Source: Bordetella parapertussis
GTDB lineage: Bacteria > Pseudomonadota > Gammaproteobacteria > Burkholderiales > Burkholderiaceae_C
DNA length: 17,201 bases
Assembly (NCBI GenBank): GCA_945875935.1
Contig: CAMCNE010000048.1
Location: 1 to 17,201, forward strand
Direction of reading: 5' to 3'
Below the pieces are notes generated by a model that was given only the letters and a program-made list of their open reading frames with translations, did not search any database and had not been told where the DNA came from. Made by a program: the position numbers and the translations under genes. This document shows positions 6,979 to 15,347 of this stretch, one piece after another. Numbering within the stretch: the stretch's first letter is position 1; every line of letters starts with the position of its first letter.

Positions 6979-8520
6979 ATGACATTCCGCCGACTCGCCG
7001 CGCACTGCTGCATCGCTTTGTGGGCGCTGGGCATGAACGCGGCGGCGGCCCCCGCGCTGCCGGCCGAGGTGCTGGCTGCGATGCGCGACTCGGGCGTGCC
7101 TGCGCGGCACTTTGGCTTTTACGCGCAGCCGGTGGACGCCACGCCAACCGGCGACAGCGTGGCCATCGCGTCCATGAACGCCGAGCAGCCTTTCTTGCTG
7201 GCGTCGACCACCAAGGTGGTCACCTCGCTGGCCGCACTGGACCTGTTGGGCCCGGCGCATCCGTGGCCCTTGAGCGCTTTCACCACCGCACCGGTGCAAG
7301 GCGGCCGGTTGAAGGGCGATCTGGTGATCGAAGGGCGGCGGCATGCGATCTCGGCCGACGAACTGCGCCGCTGGTTTGTGCAAATGCACGCCGAAGGGCT
7401 CAGCGCCGTGACCGGCAACATCGTGCTCGATGGCGTGCTGTTGATGTCGTCGCACGACCCGGCCATCGGCAACGCGGCGCTGGCCGCGGGCACCTTCGAG
7501 CCGCCGCCGCCCACCGCCGCGGGCTGGTCTGAGGCCGCGCGGCAGTTCAACGCCGGCACCATGCTGCTGTCGATCGAGGCGGGCTCGGGCGATCGCGCGC
7601 GCATCACGCTGGTGCCGCAGCCGCTGGGCGTTCAGGTGGTCAACGACGTGATGATGGCCAGCGGCCCTTGTGATGCCTGGGCCGCCTGGAGCAGCGACAG
7701 CGTGCGCGGCAACGGCACGCCGCAGTTGCTGGTGCGCGGGCGCTGGGACGTGAACTGCCCGAAGGAATACGTCGCCTACGTGCAACCGCTGCCCGGCATG
7801 AAGTTCATGCCCAACACCGCGCCACGCGAGTCGCCGCGTGCGGGTGCCGCGCCGATCGAGTTATCGAAGTCCGCACAGGTCGCCCGTTTGTGGGTCGAGT
7901 CGGGTGGCACGCTGCGCGGGCGGGTCATCGAGGGCACGGCGACACCCCCTTCGACGCGCACTGCCAACGCGCCAGCACGGTGGTCAAGCGCGTTTTCAAT
8001 CCCGCTGTCGCAAGTCGTGCGCGAGATCAACAAGACCAGCGACAACCTCGCCGCGTGCAACTTGCTGCTGTCGCTGGCGCCCAGCTCGGCCATGCCCGGC
8101 CAAGAGCGGCGCGATGCCAAGGCCCGGGTGCACGAGTGGCTGATCGGTCAGGGCCTGCTCGAAGGCGATATCCGCGTCGATCTGGGATCAGGCCAATCGC
8201 GCGAGGAGCGCGGCAAGCCGCGCGCCATGGTGCAACTGCTGCGCCAGGCCTGGAAGGCCGAGGGCGCGCAGGCCTTCGTCAATTCGCTGCCCATCGCCGG
8301 CGTGGATGGCACGCTGGCCCACCGCATGCTCGAAGGCCCAGCCACCGGTCAGGCCTTTCTCAAAACCGGGACCCTGAGCGACACTCGGGCGCTGGCCGGT
8401 TATGTGCGCAGCCGAAGTGGCGTGGTCTATGCCGTTGCGGCCATCGTCAACCACCCCGACGCTGCACGTGCCCGCAGTGCGCTCGATGCCTTCATCGGCT
8501 GGCTGGCCAGGAACGGTTGA
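6979..8520 (+). CDS. dacB: D-alanyl-D-alanine carboxypeptidase/endopeptidase, PBP4 (DacB) family
   Basis: The 513-residue product has a signal peptide (about residues 1-24, ending NAAAAP) and the three active-site motifs of family S13 penicillin-binding proteins: SxxK as STTK (Ser76-Lys79, nucleophile Ser76), SxN as SDN (354-356) and KTG (462-464). The long stretch between SxxK and SxN is the usual insertion of domains II and III in PBP4. The segment GSGQSREER fits the conserved GSGLSR region with Gln for Leu. It acts in the periplasm, removing terminal D-Ala and cutting D-Ala-mDAP cross-links. It is slightly longer than E. coli PBP4 (477). GAGG at 6960-6963 is 15 bases from the ATG, too far to be a normal ribosome site. 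Confidence 0.94.
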   Translation: MTFRRLAAHCCIALWALGMNAAAAPALPAEVLAAMRDSGVPARHFGFYAQPVDATPTGDSVAIASMNAEQPFLLASTTKVVTSLAALDLLGPAHPWPLSAFTTAPVQGGRLKGDLVIEGRRHAISADELRRWFVQMHAEGLSAVTGNIVLDGVLLMSSHDPAIGNAALAAGTFEPPPPTAAGWSEAARQFNAGTMLLSIEAGSGDRARITLVPQPLGVQVVNDVMMASGPCDAWAAWSSDSVRGNGTPQLLVRGRWDVNCPKEYVAYVQPLPGMKFMPNTAPRESPRAGAAPIELSKSAQVARLWVESGGTLRGRVIEGTATPPSTRTANAPARWSSAFSIPLSQVVREINKTSDNLAACNLLLSLAPSSAMPGQERRDAKARVHEWLIGQGLLEGDIRVDLGSGQSREERGKPRAMVQLLRQAWKAEGAQAFVNSLPIAGVDGTLAHRMLEGPATGQAFLKTGTLSDTRALAGYVRSRSGVVYAVAAIVNHPDAARARSALDAFIGWLARNG

Positions 8521-8555
8521 AGCTCGACATGCATTCGTCGCGTTGCCCCATTCGC

Positions 8556-8560
8556 AGGAG
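8556..8560 (+). promoter_or_regulatory. Shine-Dalgarno site deciding a GTG start
   Basis: AGGAG ends eight bases before GTG 8569. It is one of the best ribosome sites in the window and fixes the non-ATG start of the hybrid kinase. Confidence 0.8.
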
Positions 8561-8568
8561 ACCTTGAA

Positions 8569-10710
<2,142 letters not shown>

Positions 10711-10714
10711 TCCC

Positions 10715-10729
10715 AGCGCGCTGCGCGCT
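10715..10729. repeat. Short perfect palindrome between convergent genes
   Basis: AGCGCGC (10715-10721), T, GCGCGCT (10723-10729) form a perfect seven-base inverted repeat between the kinase stop and the transporter stop. With one base at the centre it would fold with a smaller stem, and no T tract follows on either strand. A weak bidirectional terminator or pause is possible. Confidence 0.35.
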
Positions 10730-11976
10730 CAGTACAACATGCCCACCAGCGCCGCCGTGATGCAAGTGGCCAGCAAGCCGGCCAGCACCGACTTCATGGC
10801 CAGCATGCCCAGGTCGGCGCGGCGTGCTTCAGGCAGCAGCGGCGCCAGCCCGCCGACCATGATGCCCACGCTGCCGAAGTTGGCAAAACCGGCCAGCGCA
10901 TAGGTCATCAGCAGCCGGCTGTGCGGCGACAAGGCTTCATCGGGCAGCGCGGCCATGTCGATGTAGGCCACGAATTCATTGAGCACCGTCTTCTTGCCCA
11001 GCAGCTGGCCCGCCACACCGGCCTCGGACCACGGCACACCGAGCAGCCAGGCCAGCGGCGAGAACAGCACCCCCATCACGCGCTCGGCTGAAACCGGCGC
11101 GCCGCCCACATGGGGCAGCGCCTTCAGTCCGGTGTTGACCAAGGTGACCAGCGCCACCACCACGATCAGCATGGCGATGATGCTCAGCAGCAGTTGCAAT
11201 CCCTCAGAGGTGCCGCGCCCCAGGGCTGCCATCGCGCTGTCGTCTTCGCGCTCGAACTTCACCGGCATGGCCTGGCCGGCGGCATCGACAGGCACCATGA
11301 GGGCGGCCACCGCCAGCGCCACCGGAATGGCGATCACCGAGGCGGCCAGCAGGTGCGCCATCGCATCGGGCATCACCGGTTTGAGGATGGCGGCGTACAG
11401 CACCAGCACCGTGCCGGCGATGGTGGCCATGCCGCAGTTCATGGTCATGAACAGCTCGCCTCGGCTCATGCGGGCCAGCCAGGGCCGCACCACCAGCGGG
11501 CCTTCGACCATGCCGACAAAGGCGTTCGCCGCGGCCGACACCCCCACCGCGCCGCTGATGCCCATGGTGCGCTGCAAGACCCACGCAAAGCCCTGCACCA
11601 GCCGCGTCAGGATGCCCCAGTGAAACAGCAGCGCCGACAGCGCCGACACCACCAGGATCAGCGGCAGCGCCTGCGTGGCCAGCACGAAGGTGGCTTCGGG
11701 ATGGGTGGCGTCATAGGGCAGCGCACCGCCGCCCAGGTAACCGAAGACCATGGCGGTGCCCACCCGCGTGGCATCCATCAGCGCGTCGAGCAGGCCGTTG
11801 GTGGCAGCCACCGCCGAGCTCACACCGGGCACCCAGCGTATGGCCAGCGCCAACACCATGGCCAGCACGATGCCCGACCACACCGGCCGCCAGTGGATGG
11901 CGCGGCGTTGCTCCGAGGCCAGCCAGGCCAGGCCCAGCAGGGCCAGCACGCCCAGGGCGCTTTGAAGGAAAGACAT
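10729..11976 (-). CDS. Concentrative nucleoside transporter (CNT/NupC) family protein
   Basis: ATG at 11976 begins MSFLQSALGVLALLGLAWLA, the usual CNT N-terminal helix. The open frame continues 28 codons upstream without a ribosome site or hydrophobic sequence, so the shorter start is chosen. The 415 residues contain many membrane segments and CNT signatures: a GMATIAGTV segment (182-190), NEFVAYIDMA (333-342) and TYALAGFANFGSVGIMVGGL (359-378). The family imports nucleosides with Na+ or H+ across the inner membrane. Ribose-contact residues known from the Vibrio cholerae transporter appear kept (Glu334, Asn366, Ser369), but the base-contact motif Gly-Gln-Thr-Glu reads Gly-Met-Val-Glu (155-158), so the substrate may not be a standard nucleoside. 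It stands alone, convergent with the sensor kinase and divergent from the adhesin-E-like gene. Confidence 0.9.
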   Translation of the reverse strand: MSFLQSALGVLALLGLAWLASEQRRAIHWRPVWSGIVLAMVLALAIRWVPGVSSAVAATNGLLDALMDATRVGTAMVFGYLGGGALPYDATHPEATFVLATQALPLILVVSALSALLFHWGILTRLVQGFAWVLQRTMGISGAVGVSAAANAFVGMVEGPLVVRPWLARMSRGELFMTMNCGMATIAGTVLVLYAAILKPVMPDAMAHLLAASVIAIPVALAVAALMVPVDAAGQAMPVKFEREDDSAMAALGRGTSEGLQLLLSIIAMLIVVVALVTLVNTGLKALPHVGGAPVSAERVMGVLFSPLAWLLGVPWSEAGVAGQLLGKKTVLNEFVAYIDMAALPDEALSPHSRLLMTYALAGFANFGSVGIMVGGLAPLLPEARRADLGMLAMKSVLAGLLATCITAALVGMLY

Positions 11977-12101
11977 TCTTGGATCCAGTCTCAAGCCGGG
12001 CAGGGCGCGCGGATTGGCGTTGATTGTCCTTGCCGCATCGGCCGATCGATGTGCCGCCATGTGCGGGTAAGCTGCGCCGCAGTTTGCAACCTTGCCACCT
12101 C

Positions 12102-12527
12102 ATGAAGCCCCTGCTCATCCTCGCAACCGGCCTGCTGTCGGCTTGCATCGCCAGCAGCGCATGGGCTGCGCCGTGGCTTCGGCTGGGTGAGTTTGGCGAC
12201 AGCGTCACCTACGTCGACCCCGACAGCGTGCAAGGTGCCGGCCAGCGCTGGCGCATGTGGGTGCTGGTCGACCGGGCCAAGCCGCTGTTGCTGGTGGGCG
12301 AGGGCAGCCTGTCGTGGTCATCGACCAAGACGCTGGTCGAGTTCGATTGCAAGGGGCAGGCTGCGAGAGCGCGAGCCGCCATCTACTACGCGGGGCCCAT
12401 GGGCGCAGGCCAGGCGCTGATGTCCGACCATGAGGTGGAAGACTGGAAGTACGTGCCGCCGGGCACCACGCTCGAGCCCCAGTGGCGATACGCCTGCGCT
12501 TCCAGGCGCAACGTCCAGCCGAGATGA
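12102..12527 (+). CDS. Exported surface-adhesin protein E-like protein
   Basis: ATG at 12102 begins a signal peptide (MKPLLILATGLLSACIASSA, then WAAPW), so it is preferred over the ATG 78 bases upstream, which would bury that signal. The 141-residue product shows the spaced pattern of the adhesin-E-like family: WLRLGEFGDSVTYVDPDSV, then a VWVL-like strand (MWVLVDRAKP), a later FDC segment, and a Trp-Lys-x-Val-Pro-Pro-Gly block near the end. Mature cysteines (in EFDCKG and YACASR) may pair. These are small exported proteins of unknown role; the family name comes from a Haemophilus adhesin and does not prove adhesion here. A Cys at position 15 sits in a lipobox-like LLSAC, but the AWA-AP site downstream fits signal peptidase I better. 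Confidence 0.7.
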   Translation: MKPLLILATGLLSACIASSAWAAPWLRLGEFGDSVTYVDPDSVQGAGQRWRMWVLVDRAKPLLLVGEGSLSWSSTKTLVEFDCKGQAARARAAIYYAGPMGAGQALMSDHEVEDWKYVPPGTTLEPQWRYACASRRNVQPR

Positions 12528-12591
12528 CCCCTAGGCAGTCACGCGCCACAGTGAGGCATCATCCCCACGACTCGCAGGGACGAGACACATC

Positions 12592-12598
12592 AAGGGGA
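12592..12598 (+). promoter_or_regulatory. Shine-Dalgarno site of the porin gene
   Basis: AAGGGGA ends four bases before ATG 12603. It is strong and fixes the porin start, consistent with the signal peptide beginning there. Confidence 0.65.
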
Positions 12599-12602
12599 CG
12601 GC

Positions 12603-13742
12603 ATGCGTGCGTGGCAAATCTTCAAGTGGCTGGGCGCGGCATGGGCGCTCGGCGCCAGCCCGATCGCGGCACAGGCCTACACATTCGACTTCGGTGACGA
12701 CCGCTCGCTCAGCGTGGGCTATGCGATGCGCTACAGCTACACCAACGCCGACTCGCCCAACGGCACGGCCTCGCCGGGTCACTCCACCGACTTCCATCTG
12801 GACAGCGGCCGCTTTCTGTTCGGCGCCTCGCTCAACAAGTACGTCAAGGCCACGGTGAGCACCGAGCGCGAAGGCGGGTTCAATCACACGCTCGATGCCT
12901 TCGCGCAGTTCGAGTTCATGCCCGAGTTCAACATCTGGGCCGGCCGGCTGGTGTCGCCCAGTGACCGCGCCAACATGGCCGGGCCCTACTACTCGATGGG
13001 CGGCGGCTACTGGCCCTATGTGGCATCGCGCTACGGCGGCTACGGCGGCATCTTTGTGGCGCGTGACGATGGCGGCGTGGTCTGGGGCACCGTGGCCGAT
13101 GGCCGGCTGGGCTATTCGCTTGGCGCATTCAAGGGCTACACCCTGGGCGTGGGTTCGCTCACCAAAGATCAGGCCAAAGACGCCGGCATCAAGACCAACG
13201 ACGGTTCGCTGATGTACTCGGGCCGCTTGCAGTACGACTTCTGGGACAGGGCCCCCGGCTACTACAACATCGCCAACTTTCTGGGCGAAAAAGACATCCT
13301 GTCGGTCGGCGCGGCGTTCCGCTATCAGGACAAGGGCGTGCTCACCACCACCGGTCGCGGCGACTACACCGGCGTGAACCTCGACTTCTTGATGGAAAAG
13401 CGCTTCCAGGGCCTGGGGGCGGTTGCGGTGGAAGCGGCCTGGTACGACTACGACACCGATGACGTGGTGATGTCGGAACAGGGCAAGGCGTATTCGACCG
13501 GCCTGTCGTTCATCTTTGCCCAAAAGGTCGGCTGGGGCAGGCTGCAGCCGTTCACCCGCTGGCAAAGGTTTGACGCAGACAGCGACACCGACACCAAGCA
13601 GTTCGATCTGGGCGTCAACTACGTCATCGACGGCTACAACGCCCAGGTGAGCGCCACCTACACCAACACCAAGGTCAGCAGCCCTGGCGTGAACTCGACC
13701 GACAACGACAAGTTCGTGGTGGGACTGCAGTTGCAGTTCTGA
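12603..13742 (+). CDS. Outer-membrane porin
   Basis: The 379-residue product has a signal peptide (MRAWQIFKWLGAAWALGASP, then IAAQA before YTFDF) and a mature part of alternating polar and aromatic residues that reads as a beta-barrel. It ends in FVVGLQLQF, the terminal-Phe signal for BAM assembly. Repeated strand-like segments such as SVGYAMRYSYTN, FNIWAGRLVSPSDRANMAGP and LGVNYVIDGYNAQVSATYTN resemble phosphate-selective (OprP/OprO-like) and related general porins. The FNIWAGRL / PSDR part recalls the strand and loop in which such porins line the channel. Substrate is not readable. It sits between two other envelope genes on the same strand, 75 bases after the first and 68 before the next. 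Confidence 0.86.
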   Translation: MRAWQIFKWLGAAWALGASPIAAQAYTFDFGDDRSLSVGYAMRYSYTNADSPNGTASPGHSTDFHLDSGRFLFGASLNKYVKATVSTEREGGFNHTLDAFAQFEFMPEFNIWAGRLVSPSDRANMAGPYYSMGGGYWPYVASRYGGYGGIFVARDDGGVVWGTVADGRLGYSLGAFKGYTLGVGSLTKDQAKDAGIKTNDGSLMYSGRLQYDFWDRAPGYYNIANFLGEKDILSVGAAFRYQDKGVLTTTGRGDYTGVNLDFLMEKRFQGLGAVAVEAAWYDYDTDDVVMSEQGKAYSTGLSFIFAQKVGWGRLQPFTRWQRFDADSDTDTKQFDLGVNYVIDGYNAQVSATYTNTKVSSPGVNSTDNDKFVVGLQLQF

Positions 13743-13743
13743 G

Positions 13744-13773
13744 TTGTGCCGTCGGTAGCCGGGCATTTATGCT
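13744..13773 (+). promoter_or_regulatory. Possible promoter for the DUF3313-like lipoprotein gene
   Basis: TTGTGC (13744-13749) and TATGCT (13768-13773) are 18 bases apart, just after the porin stop, with the gene's ATG at 13811. The -35 match is weak and the -10 matches four of six positions. If real, the lipoprotein gene is transcribed apart from the porin. Confidence 0.3.
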
Positions 13774-13810
13774 CGGCCCCACCTTTGGCAACACCCAGAC
13801 AGACAACCGC

Positions 13811-14581
13811 ATGAAACACATCCTGAGCTCATTGATCCTGGCCGCAGCCGCCGTCACGCTGGTCGGCTGCGCACAGACCGCCCAACCCGGCCGGTCAACC
13901 CCCTTGGCCGAAAACCTGAGCGACGTCGGTTTTCTCGGGGACATCTACCCCAAGATGACCGCGGGCAAGGACGGCGAATCGCTGCTGCTGTATCGCAACC
14001 CCAAGTTCGACTCTGCAGCCAGCTTTGTTCGCTACACCAAGGTGATGCTCGAGCCCATCAAGCTGTATGCGGGTGCTGATTCGCCCCTGCAAAACACCCC
14101 CAAGGAGCAGACCACCGCCATCGTCCAAGGCTTCTACAACCAGTTGCACGAGCAGCTCGCCAAGGACTACCAGATGGTCGACAAGGCCGGGCCTGACACG
14201 CTGCAGATTTCGGTTGCCGTGATCGACGCGCTGGCATCCGACACCTCGGCCAAGGCCGCCTCGTACATCCCCATCCCGCTGGGCCTGCCCGGAGCCAAGG
14301 CCGCTGCCATGCAGGCCACCTCGCAAACCACCGGCAAGCCACCCTTCTCGGGGCAGGTGACCGTTGAAGGCAAGATGTCTGATGCCCAGACCGGCGAAGT
14401 CATCAGCGCCGGCATTGACCGCCGAGTCGGCGCCCGCCGCCCCATCGTCGGCCTGTTTGAAAGCAGCACCTACGACGCCTGGAGCGACGTGACCGCCGCC
14501 GAGCGCTACTGGGCCGAACTGCTGCGCTACCGCCTGTGTTTGCGCCGTGGGGCGAGCAACTGTGTCAAGCCGGCGCAGTAA
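13811..14581 (+). CDS. DUF3313-like outer-envelope lipoprotein
   Basis: ATG at 13811 begins a lipoprotein signal peptide, MKHILSSLILAAAAVTLVGC, with lipobox LVGC and lipidated Cys20; the in-frame ATG 42 bases earlier would displace it. The 256-residue product has the DUF3313 layout: GFLGDIYPKM near the mature start, VRYTKVMLEPIKLY, a helix with FYNQLHEQLAKDYQMV, a DTLQISVAVIDAL strand, the small VTVEGKMSDAQTGEVISAGI strand pair and a final W-x-x-V-T-A-A-x-x-x-W-A helix. The protein should be anchored in the outer membrane facing the periplasm. The family's role is unknown. No ribosome site is obvious. It ends at the start of a REP-type region and converges with the gene at 14908. Confidence 0.8.
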   Translation: MKHILSSLILAAAAVTLVGCAQTAQPGRSTPLAENLSDVGFLGDIYPKMTAGKDGESLLLYRNPKFDSAASFVRYTKVMLEPIKLYAGADSPLQNTPKEQTTAIVQGFYNQLHEQLAKDYQMVDKAGPDTLQISVAVIDALASDTSAKAASYIPIPLGLPGAKAAAMQATSQTTGKPPFSGQVTVEGKMSDAQTGEVISAGIDRRVGARRPIVGLFESSTYDAWSDVTAAERYWAELLRYRLCLRRGASNCVKPAQ

Positions 14582-14648
14582 GCGACATCGGCGCTGGCAG
14601 CGCGCCACGCCGTGGTGTCAGCGAGTGGGACAGTGGGGTCTGAATGCA

Positions 14649-14684
14649 CCCTCACCCCAGCCCTCTCCCGCGGGCGGGAGAGGG
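14649..14684. repeat. REP-like palindromic element, reverse orientation
   Basis: A head CCCTCACCCC (14649-14658) is followed by a ten-base stem CCCTCTCCCG (14661-14670) and CGGGAGAGGG (14675-14684) around CGGG. It carries the same head and palindrome as the elements at 14767 and 14848 but inverted, as in paired REP (BIME) arrangements. Confidence 0.75.
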
Positions 14685-14734
14685 AGCAAATGCGAAGCCC
14701 ATCTGCCGATTGGCGGGGGATGGCTTTTCAAAGT

Positions 14735-14880
14735 CCCTCTCCCTGTGGAAGATGACAGATTCGGTTCCCTCTCCCTCTGGGAGAGGGTCAGGGTGAGGGT
14801 CAGGCCCGTCAAATTCCCTCTCCCTGAGGGAGATCGCTATTCAAATCCCCTCTCCCTCTGGGAGAGGGTCAGGGTGAGGG
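14735..14880. repeat. Two-period REP-like tandem array (81-base period)
   Basis: A 33-base element occurs twice without change, at 14767-14799 and 14848-14880. It consists of the palindrome CCCTCTCCC/GGGAGAGGG followed by TCAGGGTGAGGG. Each copy is preceded, exactly 32 bases earlier, by a half element starting CCCTCTCCCT (14735 and 14816), so the whole unit repeats every 81 bases. The second half element has its own palindrome, TCTCCCT-G-AGGGAGA (14819-14833). The array fills most of the 326 bases between two convergent genes (14582-14907), where REP sequences often act in transcript ends or 3' stability. No coding sequence is supported there. Confidence 0.85.
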
Positions 14881-14907
14881 ATTGAATCCCCCGGCCGACA
14901 AGGCCAC

Positions 14908-15282
14908 CTACTTGACGGTGAAACGAACGGTGATGGCCTTTGCAGACGGCGTGACCAGTGCTGCGACAACCTTGGCGCCTGGGGCTAGCTTGATGCCCTT
15001 GGCTTCGAGCTTGTCTCCGGCGACAACCAGCTCGGCTTCCGACTTCTCGGCGCCTTTGAGCACCGTGAGCTTGCCCTTCAGGCCGGTGGGCGTCATGGGC
15101 TTGCCATGGTCCTGGACGTAGATCACGGCGCCATCGGGCGACCCCACCAACTCGAACGACAGGTCGCTGGCGGTCGCCACCACGCCGCCATGCATGGCCG
15201 GGCCGCCGCCATGGGCAAATGCCGCATTGAACGACAACGCCGACAGGCCCAGCACCGCCACGGTCAACAGATTTCTCATCAT
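14908..15282 (-). CDS. Small periplasmic protein of a metal-efflux operon, His-first after signal cleavage
   Basis: The start is ATG 15282 (or the adjacent ATG 15279), with GGAG nine bases upstream; the frame's earlier ATGs overlap that site. The 124-residue product has a signal peptide (MMRNLLTVAVLGLSALSFNA, then AFA) with predicted cleavage before His24, so the mature protein would begin HGGGPAMHGGVV. His31 and Asp58-His59 (VQDHGKP) are further candidate metal ligands. The rest looks like a beta-rich single domain ending AITVRFTVK. Similar HGG-containing domains occur alone or at the N-terminus of CzcB/CusB-type adaptors in Burkholderiales. It lies 65 bases downstream of the RND pump gene on the same strand, so a role as a periplasmic metal carrier or sensor for the pump is a fair inference. 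The metal is unknown. Confidence 0.72.
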   Translation of the reverse strand: MMRNLLTVAVLGLSALSFNAAFAHGGGPAMHGGVVATASDLSFELVGSPDGAVIYVQDHGKPMTPTGLKGKLTVLKGAEKSEAELVVAGDKLEAKGIKLAPGAKVVAALVTPSAKAITVRFTVK

Positions 15283-15347
15283 CACTTCCATCTCCTGCAA
15301 GGGTGCGGCGCATTGGGACAGGCGGCGCCGCCAGGCCTGATTTCAAC

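Noticed and set aside
12037..12046. Palindrome ATCGGCCGAT in the divergent region before the adhesin-E-like gene
   Set aside because: A ten-base perfect palindrome of common composition; no second copy or promoter overlap to support an operator.
11110..12105. Long plus-strand open frame (331 codons) opposite the nucleoside transporter
   Set aside because: The translation is Gln/His/Arg-rich without domains, while the minus strand encodes recognisable CNT motifs.
12102..12160. Lipoprotein signal (LLSAC) in the adhesin-E-like protein
   Set aside because: The Cys lies at position 15, inside the hydrophobic core, and a better signal peptidase I site (AWA before AP) follows.
12531..13766. Long minus-strand open frame (411 codons) opposite the porin gene
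   Set aside because: It is a low-complexity Val/Gly/His/Arg product antisense to a clear signal-peptide porin with a good ribosome site; high G+C makes long antisense frames common.
14735..14880. CRISPR array
   Set aside because: The repeats are palindromic REP-like elements with spacers of unequal type (32 and 16 bases plus half elements), only two full copies, and no cas genes.
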